A DNA stretch of 64,000 bases from Montifringilla adamsi (GCA_017590115.1 JAGGNK010007448.1:2582815-2646814); one strand, 5' to 3'. Shown: positions 24,151-36,742, numbered from the stretch's first letter. Translations and numbers: made by a program. The notes: generated by a model from the sequence alone, not told the origin.

Positions 24151-25656
24151 CCAGCAGACCCACAGCTATTCCTGTCACTCCCCAGGAGCAGGACACTGAC
24201 AGTAAGGGTGGCTGTGACCCAGCCTCACCTCCTCCCCCTCTCTGGGGCATTTCTGTGTTTGCCAGGTTCCTGCTCTGCCCAGGTTCCTCTTTCTGTGCCA
24301 GCTGCCTGGGGGATGCATTTGGGAAAGGAGCAGTTCCCCTTCAGGGGTTTTGCAGCCCTGCTGCTCAGGGCTGTTCCTGCAGGCAGGCAGGGACAAGGTG
24401 CAGTGCTGGGACAGCGCTGGCCACCGGCGTGGCTGGCACCAGCCCTGCTCTGGGAGCCTTTATTCACACTGCAGCTCCCAGCCACCAACCCTTCCTGCCC
24501 CTGGGCTGCAGGGACGCTCTGTGGCAGGATGTGCAGGTGGTGCTGCAGAGGTTAAACCAGTGAAACTCCCCGAGATGATGCTGACAGGTCAGGGAGAGCC
24601 ATGGCTGAGCAGTGTCTGTGGGGTCCAGCCCAAAGAGAACGGATTGAGGTGGAGAAAAGGGGAACAAAGCATCCCTGCCATGTCCTGATGATGCCTGTGA
24701 TGAGGCAGTGCCACTGTCACCTCTCACTTGTGTGCTGCCTGAGCAGGTCTGTGACATTCCTGCCCACAGCATTCTGTGGGCCTGGACCAACACCAGTTAT
24801 TGCACAAATCTGGTGTCTGTTAAACACACTCAGATTTACTCAGTTGGAGATGATTTCCCAGCATGACTGTGGTTGCCTGGATTTGCCACACATCCCAGCT
24901 TCAGGACGCTTCTGAATCACTTGATCTGGCACTTCCCAGGCAAGGCAATGTCCCCACTCTGGGAGTGAATCACACCAGAGGCTGGGAACCTCTCCAGCCT
25001 CCTCTTTCCATCCCCATGAGCAGGAAAGTGAGAGCCACTTGCCCTGGCAGCTGTGTCAGACAGGAGCAGCTCATCCCCTTGTTAGTGCAGGCTGTGCTGG
25101 GAGGTGGATCCCAGGCTGGGATCCCTGGTTCTGAGGGAGAGCTGAGGCTGTTCTGAGGCTGTGGCCAGTCCTGCATCACCCACGCCTCTTCCCAGATGTC
25201 AGGGCACAAGCCCAGAGCGTGCACAGCTCCTGGCAAAGCCCACGCTCTGCCTTCCTCCTTCAGCCAGGATTAGAGGTTAAGGACCAGCTGGCTTGTTTTG
25301 TAATCTCATTACAGTAATGACCCTTCCACCAGATTTATCCCTCCTATCGTGCTGTGCTTCCTCCTTTCCTGAGGTCCTGCAGGAGCAGCTCTGTTGTGTC
25401 TGGATGCTCTGTCTGGAACACACAAAATTAGCCCTTTATTAGTCAGAGCCATTACAGCAGCTGGATGCCCATGAAAGCCTTCCCAGCTCAGCTCCAGAGG
25501 CAGCCCATGGCCAGAGGGATTCATGGCAGAGCAGCCAAGAGCTGGCCACTGGCTGGGTCTGCATCAGACTGCAGCTCTCCAAATCCCCCGTGCCAGGAGC
25601 ACAGCTGGGTTTCCCAACACTGTTTTTCCTGGGACACCTGAGAGGTCTCTGATCAA
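24151..25656. other. Intergenic sequence
   Basis: GC-moderate unique sequence. No exon recognised in either direction. Confidence 0.55.
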
Positions 25657-26121
25657 TGTGGGAAATGGATTTGTAGAGTTTTCAGGCCTTGACAGAAAGC
25701 CCACACTGTCTGTATGTAAACTTTGAGATAAGAAATGCTGACTCAGAAATGCCATGGAATAGGACAGACATTGCTGAGAGAGAAATGGAGCTAGAAATAA
25801 GTTTCAAAGGATGGCCTTGCAAATAATTCTAGATACTTTAGAGAAGTAGAACTATGGAAGATGCATTGTAGTAGGAGCAACAAGGGATAATTTTAGATGA
25901 TTGGCTTTAAGGCATCTACGGCAAGGTGTGGCTATAGCTGATTGGCCAAGAAACACTTCTAATATATTGTAATTAGGAAATAGTTGGCTTCTGATTGTGA
26001 TGGTGTGACTTTTAACATCTGTATTGTCTCACCCTTCACATGAGACTGAAAATGGAGTAAAAGCTTTTAAAACACCTCTCAGTTTCCCCATGTCTGGGCC
26101 AGAAAAGGGCATTGTCCCACA
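25657..26121 (+). mobile_element. Candidate solo LTR, family D, with TGTGGGA/TCCCACA ends
   Basis: A 465-bp block begins TGTGGGAAATGG and ends ATTGTCCCACA, giving the short inverted TG...CA ends of a retroviral LTR. I see no clean target duplication (left flank ATCAA, right flank CACCC). No internal retroviral genes are attached. Its first 45 bases resemble one arm of the hairpin at 55028-55108. Confidence 0.5.
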
Positions 26122-28009
26122 CACCCCTATGTTCTTCTGCCACCAATTGCTGACTCAAAAGGCCAGAGACCACCCAGTTATTTGGGGTGAAGGGAAGGCA
26201 AATGTGACTTTTTTGGGAAGTGCTGATTCCTTATGTTTCCTGGAAGCTCCCTGATGGGGGTTTCCTTCAAGCATGACCTGATACTTCACAGTGGGCAGCT
26301 CAGGAGCCTTTGCTGGCTGCTCAGGGCACGTCTGAGGTTTGGGAATACACCCCTGGGAAAGGAGCAGCTCCTGGGCAGTGCAGAGAGCAGCAGGGTGGTG
26401 ACCTCACTGCTGAGGGAAGCTGGTGTCACCCACCAGCAGAGGAAAAGGGTTTGGAGGATTCAGGGTTGAGCTGGGGCTGAGCAGCTTGGGCCTGCTGAAG
26501 GATCTGCAGGAGTCACCTGGGGACTCACAGGCGGGGAGAGGTCCTTGACCTGCCTGTTTCCCATGGTTTATTCAGCTTTTGGACCTCTGTGGTGCTTGTG
26601 CAGCTGGGACAGGAGGGGCTGCCTGTGGCTGAGGGGGTCACACCCAGCCAGCTCCTCCCATCTCGACAGAAATTGGGGTGGAAAGGGTGATTCCAGAGAG
26701 AAGAATGGCCCAGCACCACCCTGTCAGTGATCTCTGTGCTTTGGAACACACCAGTTTTGTATCCTCTCAGTGCCTTCACATCTGTGCATCACCTTCAGTA
26801 ACGGGCCCTGACTCCACATGGCAACAAACAGAGGGTGTCCCCCTAAAAAGCACAATTTCCTCATCACAGAAAGAACAAACACGTCATTTCTGCCTTACAT
26901 CATGTGAAAATAATTCAAATAGCACACTAGAAAGCCACCTCATTTTAAATGTGTCATTTTCCTTCCAACTTTCCCCTGCTTTTTCTGTTCAAGAAGCTCC
27001 AAACATTTGTCTCTGAAAATCCTCTTTATCACTCAGTGCTTCGGGCAGGCTTAACTGCTTCCCACCCTGCTTCCCTAAAAAAGTCTGTTTTCTTCCTTGT
27101 GGGCAAGAAACTCAGATTTTCCATGAGCTTTCTCCTGCAGACTCAGTCCTGGGGATGTAAACCCCAGCTTGGTCTGTGAGGAACATGGAAATCACACCCC
27201 AGGATGTGGATGTCCCTGTGGCAAGGTGAAGGGCAAGGCAACTTTTGGATGACAGCATCAGCAGCTTTGGTGCTGATGCAGCTTCTCTGGGCACCCTTTG
27301 AGCATCTCCCTCCTCCCTGCACCCATCTCCCCTTCATTCTGTGGGTTCTGGGAAGGGGAATCTGATTCCTCTCAGCCCAAAGTCAAATATTCTTCCTCCC
27401 TTCCTCCATTTCTCTGCTGGGGAAGAGCCACCGAGCTCCCTCTGCCATGGGGATTCCCAGCACTGCTGATCTCATGGCCAAATTCCTCCCAGAAGGAGCT
27501 GTTTACAAAAGGGACCTGCAGGAAGGATCTGGGAAGGTTTGCTTTGGCATCTGTTGCCATTTGTGAGGCATTTAGAGAACAAAATCTGAGTGCAGCTTGG
27601 CTTCCTTTTCACTCCAGGACTGAAACAGGAACATCTGTCAATGCCAAAGGAACAGATACGAGACACATGTTTGGTTATTTAGTGCTGCTTTTCATTTAAT
27701 TATGGAAAAGTCCCCTGAGGAGTGTGAGAAATGTGATTTTTCACTGTTATGCTAAAGCAGAACTGAGCTGGAGCCTTTATCCAGCACAGGGGGGAACGCT
27801 CCCAGGGACTGGAGTCCATGAGCCAGGGCTGCTGTGCCTGCTCCATCCTGGGCTGGGTGTGGGACCCTTCTGCAGTGAATTTCATCTGCTGCAAACAGAA
27901 TTTTTTTCCTTGTTAAAGAAAACCATGGCTTACATGCAGATATGAACAGGAAAAGCAAATTTATTTGGGATTCTCCAGCAGGATGGAGTCAATAGCTGCA
28001 GGATTTATG
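26122..28009. other. Intergenic sequence
   Basis: Unique sequence with no recognised gene or repeat. Confidence 0.55.
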
Positions 28010-28140
28010 GAGTCACAGGATCATGGAATGGTTTGGGTTGGAGCAGCCTGGGACAGTGGGAGGTGTCCCTGCCCATGGCAGGGGTGGGATGGGATGAAAT
28101 TTAAGTTCCCTTCCAACCTAAACCTGTGACTCTATGACTT
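28010..28140 (+). mobile_element. CR1 LINE 3' fragment, left part of inverted pair
   Basis: TCATGGAATGGTTTGGGTTG, GGTGTCCCTGCCCATGGCAG and CCCTTCCAACCTAAACCTGT mark a short CR1 3' end. An opposite copy begins about 100 bp to the right. Confidence 0.75.
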
Positions 28141-28237
28141 AGCTCCACAACATTCCTTGGAACAGGGTTCTAGGATTATATTTGTATAGAATTAAATATT
28201 ATATTTCTAATGTAATATATAAAATGCTATATATTTC

Positions 28238-28490
28238 TTCCCCATCCCAGCCCTGCCATGGCAGGGACACCTTCCACTGTCCCAGGCTGCTCCCAGCCCT
28301 GTCCAGCCTGGCCTTGGGCACTGCCAGGGATCCAGGGGCAGCCACAGCTGCTCTGGGCACCCTGTGCCAGGGCCTGCCCACCCTCCCAGGGAACAATTCC
28401 TAATTCCCAATATCCCACCTAAACCTCCTCTGGTTCGGTTTGAACCCATTCCCCCTTGTCTTATCACTGCAGTTCCTGATGAGCAACAAA
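28238..28490 (-). mobile_element. CR1 LINE 3' fragment, right part of inverted pair
   Basis: Read on the plus strand it has CCCTGCCATGGCAGGGACAC, then GGCCTTGGGCACTGCCAGGG, then CTTATCACTGCAGTTCCTGA. This is a CR1 3' portion in reverse, missing its terminal tail. Confidence 0.75.
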
Positions 28491-31159
28491 CATTGAACAA
28501 AGAAAACAACATTAAATCAGCCTTAATCCGTGGGATTTTCAAAGCTGAATAGCATTTTAGGAGAGGATAGAATGATTTCAGTTCCTGCATCTGCCATTGA
28601 AAATCTTTCCCAGTTTAAAAGCCCATTGCAGGACTTTAGTGATGTGGGGAAATTAAGGCTGAGTATTTTAGTTGCTCATTTGTTGAAGTCCATCATCATT
28701 GTAGGATATTTTAAATCTGTGCAATTGAGCTGAACAGCTTCATGAAAATAAAATATGTCTTTGGCACTGAATTTAAAACGTTTCCCACCGAGTATCAGAT
28801 GGGAGACCAGAGGTAGAAAAGCTCTGCTGCCATAACTGACATCATATTTTTGGTTCTTACATGTGTGAAAAAAGCTTGGTTTTGGTGATGTAATTAAAGA
28901 AACCACAAAACCTCTCAGTCTGGGGTTGGAAAGCTGCATTTAGTGATGTTCTGAGACATCCTTCCCCAAAGTGGGATGCCTGGGGCAGTGCTGCAGGGCT
29001 CTGATGGAATCCCTGAGCTGAGCTCTTGGCAGGACCTTGTGCAGTCAGGAGTAGATGGAAATCCTGATGAGCTCCCAGTGCTGCTGAAATTTCTTGCAGA
29101 GCCTGATACTCTTAAAGAGTATACTCTTCATCACTTCCAAATGAGCTCCCTTTGGATGTTCTAGACAAGGACACAAGGAATTTTCCACACTCCTTGGAAA
29201 CATATTCAAGTTCATCAGGAGTTTCTTTAGCCCATCTCCCTCTCTAAGTTTCAGTACAGAACTTCAAGTCCCTGCAGGTATAATAAAGACTAAATTCTTT
29301 GCTTCAGAGCTGATAGAGGTTTCATTATCCACAGCTTTATATAATTTCAATTGGAAATTATTCAAGCTGTTGCCTCATGAATAATTGCAGCAATGCCAGA
29401 GCCAGGCCAAGGCAAGGGAAAATTCTCATTTTATTCAGTTAATGCTGGGGATGAGCAGACACAAACTTATTTGGAGAAATCCTTGCTTGTACAAGGCAGC
29501 TTTAAAATTTCCCCCCACTCTGGGAAATTAAAAGTGCCACCAGAAAGAATTTTTATCATGGTAGATCCTGATTTAGGTTATGGATGGGAGCAGAACTTTG
29601 GGTGCCTGAGCTGAATCCCTGTTTGTGCCTCGGTGCCTTTAATTCTCTGTCATGGGTGAATCCTTGGTGGAATTTCACTGAGAACAGCACTCAAATTTCT
29701 TTTTCACCTTTACTTTTTGTTCACAGCTGCTCTGGATCTGAATTCAGCTGTGCAGTTGTCACCTGACCTTGAAGGAAAGCCCCACGTGTTTTCTTCCAGT
29801 GCCATCAATTTGGAGGCTTGTATGGGAATTTAACTGGCTCCAAAATGTTGGGAGCATCCAGCTGGTGTAAGGCTGAGGGACAAATCAGTGAGCAAAGATA
29901 TGCTCATCTGCCCAAGCACCTTGATTACTTAAAAGAACAATATTTGGGTGCAGGCCTGGTCTAGATCTCAGTTCCTGGTTTGATTTTGCACAGAGAACTG
30001 ATTTTTTTGTTAATATTGTATTGAACATCAGGTGGCTCCATGAGCTGCTGAAACTCTTATTTCATTAATCCTCCCTTTTGCTGGATTGTGTTTCCCTCTT
30101 TTTCTGCACCTTGCTAGGATGCAAGTAAAACCCCAGTTTTGCATCAGAAGGAAAGAAAATAGGGGGTGAATTTACACCCTTTTCATTGTAAATGTGGCAT
30201 TTTTGAAAGAATTTTTGGCCTGATCTGCTCTGTACCTGAGAAGCTCCAAGTGCAGCTCCTGGGCAAGCACCAGGGCAGTGCTGCTGCTTCAGGGCTGTTT
30301 TGCCACTTCCCTCCTGGCAAGTTCATATCCAAAATGGACAGGGAGGCCAGAAAAATGTCTTGTTTAATAGGGGAGTCCTCAGAAAGGAGATTTTGTGCTA
30401 AAAAAGGAATGTGAGTTCTGCCAGTGATCTGATTTTTTTTTTGTTTTGTTTTGGTTTTTTTTTTTTTTTTGTTTTTTCCTGGTTTTATTTTTGGTATTCT
30501 TACTCTTAAATGCTGAAGAATATTGCTAAACTCCAGACAAAGGGAGAACAAATCAAGTCTGCTATCACAGCAAAAGGCAGCTAATAAATTTGTTGAGCTG
30601 TGCCCTGATCAGCTGTCCTGCTTGGGGTGGGGTGAGGTTTACACTCAGCCAGTGCCAGCTGTGTTCCTCCTCTTCCGGAGGTTTGATTTGGCCCAGAGTG
30701 GAGAAGTGAAAGTGCTGGGAGCTGACAATCAAAACTCTGCTCACCTGGGAGGTGATGAGTACAGGCTTGAAGAGAGCTCCTGGGAAGATGACTCAAGCAG
30801 GGTCGAGTTCCCTGCTCTGGAGAAGACGGGAGAGGTGCCAAGCACTCTAAAGTCAGTTGTGCTATTCCTGAGGAATGATTAATCCCTATGTGGGATGCTG
30901 TTTGCACAGGAAGGGAGAGGCTGTGGAGCCTTTTGACTGCAGATGTTGTGCCCTTGAAAGGGGAAACATTTCATTTCAAGGTTTCTGTGTGTAATTGCCC
31001 TGGAATCGTTTGTACTGTTGAGGAAACAGGAGGGCCCTCGGGGCAAGGTGTGCTTGGGGCTCCCCACACCTCGGGAGTTAGAGAGGGGCCGTGGAAATAA
31101 TTCATAAAGGATGATGAAATCCCTGGTTGTGAAGTCACAGAGGTTTGCTCTCCAGAGGA
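28491..31159. other. Intergenic sequence
   Basis: Unique and AT-rich, with many TAAT/ATTA cores around 29270-29390 that could be a conserved non-coding block. No gene seen. Confidence 0.5.
30430..30505 (+). repeat. T-rich low-complexity tract
   Basis: Runs of T broken by single G and GG, of the same kind as at 35140 and 53930. Confidence 0.9.
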
Positions 31160-31425
31160 ACAGAGTCATGGAATCACTGAGGTTGGAAAAGACCTCCAGG
31201 GTCATCGAGTCCAAGCTGTGACAAATCCCCACCTTGTCACCACCCTAGAGCACTGAGTGCCATGTTCTTCCTTGGACACCTGCAGGGATGGGCACTCCAA
31301 ACCTCCCTGGGCAGCCTTTCCAACCCCTGAGCACCCTTTGGGAAAATTCCTGCTGTTGTCCACCCTGAGCCTGCCCTGGCTCAGCCTGAGGCTGTTCCCT
31401 CTCCTGAAAACTCAGCACCTGGCAG
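31160..31425 (-). mobile_element. CR1 LINE 3' fragment (inverted)
   Basis: GGAATCACTGAGGTTGGAAA, GACCTCCAGGGTCATCGAGT and GAGCCTGCCCTGGCTCAGCC are CR1 3' sequence in reverse. It is related to 44665-45105. Confidence 0.8.
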
Positions 31426-31980
31426 TGCAAGCTAGGCATTTTGGAGTTGAATGAGACCTTTGAATCAAAAGCAAAATCCACTGATTTTCCTGGCATTTAA
31501 ACTGGAAATGGAATTCGATTTCTTAATTATTACAACATTGGGTCACCGGCTCCCACCCAGCTCTAACAGAAACACTTGAGAGAAACCCAGTCTGCTCCTG
31601 GAACTGCTGGAGGAGAGCTGGGCATCACCCACCCGAGAGAAGAACAACCTCTGCTGATCCCTTGGTAACATCTGTGAGCCATGAAGGGCTGTTTGCTGTC
31701 CAGGGAGGGTTTTCTCCCTGTGCCACAGGCAGTCACAGCCCTTTGGGGTTGTTTTCTCACAAAGTGAACACCCCAGGCAGAAAATTCAACTCAATCCTTG
31801 AGCCAGGTGGCACTGAGCAAGTACTCAGTTCTTTGCAGACCTTGTTCAGTGCTTTTTTCCTCTCAGTGTCATTTCCCAATGCCACTGGGGCTGTCCCATC
31901 CCTGTGCCCCCGGGGGCTCTGCCAGGGGACAGCACAGAGGGAGGTTCTGGTGCTGCTGTCCTGCAGCAGCCCCACTCAGG

Positions 31981-32037
31981 GATGTTATTTCATGACTCAG
32001 CTTCAAGGCACAGTGATGTTATTTCATGACTCAGCTT
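31981..32037 (+). promoter_or_regulatory. Two TGACTCAGC (AP-1/MARE-like) sites in a direct repeat
   Basis: GATGTTATTTCATGACTCAG followed by CTT occurs twice, starting at 31981 and 32015, 34 bp apart. Each copy carries TGACTCAGC (31993-32001, 32027-32035). This matches AP-1 and the NF-E2/MAF half-site. Activity is unknown. Confidence 0.4.
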
Positions 32038-32544
32038 TGTTCTGAGAAGGTTTTTCACTCGAAATTGGCATCCAAAAGAGGCAGCAGGGAGGGAACCCTC
32101 TCTTTCTTCACTCATTTGCATCATAGAGTTACAAACTCTTCTGGAAGGGCTGCTGGAGAGCTGCTTTGGCCTCTCCTAGCAAAGAAAACTTTTGTTTGCT
32201 TCCTCCCCTCCTGCGGGAGAGCCAGTGCTTTTGTGTGTTCTCATATTTCCATGTGTGGTTTCCTTGTTCCCTGATTCCATGCTCTAGGCCAAAGTTAGTC
32301 ACATTTTGCAACATTCCTGAAGCTGCTCAAAACTTCTCATCCTCCCTTGTTTCTATCAAGTCTTCTTGGGATCAGCTTCAGGAAGTTCATCCTCACTGCT
32401 GGGAATGGGGGCTCAGGACCAACTGCAGAAAGGCAGAGAAAAGGGATATTTAGAAGAGGGATATTTTAAAAAGTGAAGAACTGGAAAGTGGCACTGGAAA
32501 TTGAACCTGCAAATCCTGAGTTCTCACTGCTAATGCCTTGTGCA

Positions 32545-32690
32545 GGCTGCCCTAGAACACAGACTAGTTGGAGTTAAAGAACAAAGCAGGGATTTATTAA
32601 AGGCTTCAATGGATCCACCTTGGGCAGCACAAGAGCCCAGCCAGGGCTGCACCCAAGATGAACCAAAATGGTCCCAAAATGCACGACCAA
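32545..32690 (-). mobile_element. LTR R-U5 fragment, left arm of inverted pair
   Basis: Read on the minus strand it has CATCTTGGGTGCAGCC, CTTTAATAAATCCCTGCTTT, GTTCTTTAACTCC and CTAGGGCAGCCTGCACAAGG. It is most like the fragment near 40600-40755. Its 3' end points left, away from the partner at 32697. Confidence 0.5.
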
Positions 32691-32696
32691 GCTCTC

Positions 32697-32826
32697 TTTT
32701 GCTTCCATCTTGGAGCCATCTGGGTGCTGCCAGGGTGTGGCCTCTAAAGGCTCTTCAATAAATCTCCTTTTTATTCCCCTTAACTCCCTCTAGCCTCTGC
32801 TCCAGCTCCTTGAGGCATCACCTGAG
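32697..32826 (+). mobile_element. LTR R-U5 fragment, right arm of inverted pair
   Basis: It contains CCATCTGGGTGCTGCC, GGCTCTTCAATAAATCTCC, TTTTTATTCCCCTTAACTCC and an end in TTGAGGCATCA. It is a relative of family B. It abuts the opposite-strand fragment 32545-32690, so the two 5' sides face each other. Confidence 0.5.
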
Positions 32827-33126
32827 CTCAGCACGGTGAGATTTTCACTCTCTGCTCATGAGCAGCTCATTTCCCTGGCCCTGGTGTCACTGGAGCTCCC
32901 TGTCCCTGCCTGAAGGTGCCAAAGCCAAACTGAGGGTGTGCCCAGGGTGTCTCTGTGCAGAGCTCCATCCTGCCCCCTGAGGGGACAGCAGGGCAGGGGA
33001 CACTTGTCCTTGGCAGGACTCAGATCCTGAGTGCTCAGTCTTTGCTGTGATGGGCAGAGGAGAAAAAAAATTTAAAAAAACCCAAAAAAAAAAGACAAAA
33101 AACCCCCCCAAAACCAACAACAGCAG

Positions 33127-33127
33127 C

Positions 33128-33160
<33 letters not shown>

Positions 33161-33161
33161 G
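33127..33161 (+). repeat. (ATA)n microsatellite with A-rich lead
   Basis: About 11 AAT units, preceded by an A/C homopolymer-rich stretch from about 33060. Confidence 0.95.
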
Positions 33162-34630
33162 CAGCTGCATGTCTCCCTTCTGAGCCAAATTTGTAACCTC
33201 AGGGGATTTTGTTCACTGAAGCTCCTCTGCTGAAGCCCTGCTCTGTGGAGACTTGGTCTCCTGGCCCTGCTGGGCTGGCACACCCCACTTCTGCATTTCA
33301 GCACGCCCCAAAATTTGGCTCCTGCTGCTGCTGCAGGACTTCCCTGGTGTGTTCTGACACCGAGGGCTCTGCCAGGCTCCCGTGCCCCCCTGTGGAACCA
33401 TCTGAGGGATGTGCTCTTGTCTCCACTAATAAAAGCACCATAAATGCACCTCCTGCTCCAGCTCATCGATGAGGTAAGAGGAGAAAAGTAAATAGCAGAA
33501 AACCCCCAAATTTCCCAGCTTTTCCCTCAGGTCCCATTACCTCCACCAGTCTTTCCACAGAAAGATCTCATTGAAGAAAAAACCCCTCAGCCAGAAGTAG
33601 TGGAATGAGCATCGTGTCCTTTGTGAGCCAAAGGCAATTAGGGATGGGAAATGCCACGTGAGACAAGGGAGTTATTGATGCCCCTGTCAAGGCTTCAATC
33701 CAGGGAGCAGCTCTGCCTTACAGGCTTCAAAAGAGCCCCAAAAAAAGGAAGAAAATAAATTTGCTGGTGGCACTGGGTGGTCCCTGCAGGTTGGGAGGCT
33801 GCTGTAGACATTTTCTGGTAAAGGTCAAAGTAAACAATAATTTTGCTGTTCAAAAAGTGGGAGGAAAAGCTCCCGACTTTACAGGCAGTGTCAATAACTT
33901 GCTGTGCTTGGAATCAATCCAGTTGTCACTATTTGCAAGTCTTGGCTTGGTTTGCCTAATTTTTTTAAGCCCAAATTTCACCCTGTGAAATGTTTACAGC
34001 TGTGAGTTGTGATGTTGCTTCGTGCAAATCAAGCAGAAAGACAAAACAAATAATTTAGTGGATGACTTTCTCTTCTGCCCATTTACCTTTCCAAAGTTTT
34101 TTCTGCCTTTTTTTTTCACCTTTTCGATGACTTAAAATGTATTCTGGAGGAAACCACCTTGTAAAATTTGGAGGGTTTTCTGAGTTTTTAATTTATTTCT
34201 TTGCTTGCTGCTACATTTCCCAATTCTCTCTCATTCTCTTGTTTCATATTTCATGTGTTGAAGGCTCTCAGCTGCGAATTTTCTCCTCTGACAAATTCTC
34301 TGAGTCATGTTTTTGGCTTCTTGTCAGTGGCAAAAGTATGTGCAAAGCTCACAAATATTTCCTGCACGATGCAATGCCTTTGCCTTCGAGGGTTGTAGTG
34401 CTCATTCCTTGTCCTTTCACTGTGGTACCAAAACAAAAACGCATTTTGAGGGGATCAAAATAATCCTAATTCAAGACTTTCTTCCTCTGTGGCGTGTTAG
34501 GTGATTCTGTGCAGTGGTTTGAAAATGTTTATTAAAAGAAAGCCATTAATTAGGGTTAGGGATCTGCTGTTGAGCTGGAGGTTGGATAAAACCTTTTTAC
34601 TTAATAGTTCAATGAATGATAGACTGAATT

Positions 34631-34691
34631 GGGTATTTTTAATGGGAATTGGACATTTTTAATGGAAATTTGGTATTTTTAATGGGAGCTT
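34631..34691 (+). repeat. Three-unit A/T-rich tandem repeat
   Basis: GGTATTTTTAATGGGAATT, GGACATTTTTAATGGAAATT and GGTATTTTTAATGGGAGCTT are in tandem, about 20 bp each. Confidence 0.8.
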
Positions 34692-35129
34692 TATGTTATA
34701 GAGGAAAATCTCATTTAGAGACAGGGAAATATTAGCAGGGGAGGCATTTTCAGGCATTGGAGAGGAAATACATTTCTTTAGAAATTACAAGAGTTTTTGT
34801 TTCACCTTTTTCCCCAGGAAAAAAAAAAATCTTGGGTGTCTTTATGCAGCAAATGTCTGTATTTCTGGTTTTCATCTCACTTTAAAGTAAAGAAAACCCA
34901 ACCCAAATGTCAGAAATTGCCCTGGGGTGCAAGTTCTGTTTTCGGCTGTGATAGATCAGGACTTTAAAGCCACAAATCTCTCCATGTTCCCATCATCAAA
35001 CTTACTTAGGGAAAATCCTTAAACTTAGTGAGAAATCAACTTTTTATTCTCTCCCTGCTTGAAGAGCTTTGTGTGTTCGAAGGTTAAATGTTCCAAAGAT
35101 TTTTTTTACCTGAGGAGTAAATACAGAAA

Positions 35130-35275
35130 AATTGGGTTAATTTTTTTTGGTTGGTTGGTTTTCTTTGGGGGGGGGGGGCGGGGGGGAGGTTTGTTTGTTT
35201 GGGATTTTTGTTTGTTGTATATTTTTTGGTTTTTTGTGGGGTTTTTTTGGTACTTTTTTGTATTTTTCAGAGTTG
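35130..35275 (+). repeat. T/G-rich tract with a G-run
   Basis: TTGGTTGGTTGG, a G12 run (35167-35178), then CGGGGGGAGG and TTTGTTTGTTT. Low complexity. Confidence 0.9.
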
Positions 35276-36464
35276 GGTTTGGAAGAGGAGCAGCAAACTC
35301 TGCGAGCTCTTGGTGGAGATTGCACGGGATTTTAGAGGTGAGGAAGTGTGTGGGATTCCTGAGCTCAGCATGGTCAGATTTTCACTCTGTTCATGAAAAG
35401 CACATTTTCCCAAGCCTCAACATCTGAGATGTCAGGTTTGGATTAAAAACACCCCAGAAGCAGCTCTGAGCAGGACAGGGATATTCAGAGGTGACTTCCT
35501 GGGAGAAAAAGCTGTTCTGGAGCTCTGGCTACACAACTGAGCAGGATCCAGCTCTTTGTGCCTCCAGGGATGGAATCCAGGATCCAGCCACACCTGCCCT
35601 CCTCAGGTGGGGACTCGAGGTGCTCCAGCCACAAAAGGATCCCAAAATCTACCCTCACACAGGTTTCCAGAGGCTTTAGTTGATAAGAAACCTCAGGATT
35701 TGGGCTTTCCACCAGCTCAGGGACCTGAGGAGTGTCCCAGGTGGCTGCTGCCTTTGGGGAGTCTGATGCAATTGCTCACCACATGTTTGGGGCTGGATGA
35801 AGCTGCTCACCTCGAAGAACCAAGAGAAAATCCCCAACAAACCCCAAAACAATCACATTTGGCTCAGGGATGCTGGTCTGGAAGGAGAAACCTGAACTCA
35901 GATTCAACTTTTGGTTTTGCTTCGTGTTTATTTTGTGGAGCAGAAGTTTCAATCTCCAGCTCCCAGGTCCTGCCCCAGTTCTGCTTTTCTTCCGATTTCC
36001 ACATTTCTGTGCTGGGCTCAACCCTCTCCCCTCCTCCTTTGCTTCTTTTGACCCCAAATTTCACCAACAACTCCTTAATTTTGCTTAGGGAAGGGGCAGT
36101 GTTCAAAAGGACACACTGGGGTCCTGGGGGAGAGGTTCTGGTGACATCTGGAGTGTTCAATCCTTGGAATAACTGCAGGGAATCTGTCTGTCTGTCTGTC
36201 TGGACAGGCACAGCCCCAGAGTTTTCATGTCCTTGGCTTTTTGGAGTGTCCTCAACATAATCTGTTTATTTAGTGGCTGAGTTAAAAATCAAACATCCTA
36301 GGGATGAATGCCTGGAGATGTTTTATCCCTTAAAAAAACACATTTGAGGACAAAACTGAGAGGAAGGAGGTGCTCAAGAAGGGATCTTGTATAACAGGAG
36401 GAGGCTTCAAGGAGATATTTTTGTGGCTTTAAAGGGGATTTGTAAGAAAGAGGGGGACAGACTT

Positions 36465-36742
36465 TTGAGAGGACAAGGGGTGATGGGTTTTAGCTTCTAA
36501 ACTAAAATAGGAACAATTTAGATTGGATATAAGGAGTTTTTTACAATGAGGGTGGGCCGGCCCTGGCACAGGGTGCCCAGAGCAGCTGCGGCTGCCCCTG
36601 GATCTCTGGCAGTGCCCAAGGCCAGGCTGGACAGGGCTGGGAGCAGCCTGGGACAGTGGGAGGGGTCCCTGCTGTGGCAGGGGGTGGAATGAGGATGACT
36701 TTAAAAATCCCTTCCATCCAAACCCTTCCATATTCTATGACC
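36465..36742 (+). mobile_element. CR1 LINE 3' fragment
   Basis: ATTTAGATTGGATATAAGGA, CCTGGCACAGGGTGCCCAGA, GGGACAGTGGGAGGGGTCCC and TTCCATATTCTATGA are the CR1 3' end. It retains one ATTCTATGA tail unit. Confidence 0.8.

Larger units (their letters stand above)
32827..36464. other. Intergenic sequence
   Basis: Microsatellite, T/G tract and AT-rich unique sequence. The 234-codon frame at 35556-36260 has no domain or conserved look. Confidence 0.55.

Noticed and set aside
35556..36260. 234-codon plus-strand frame
   Set aside because: No recognisable domain and no splice partners. An overlapping antisense frame exists.
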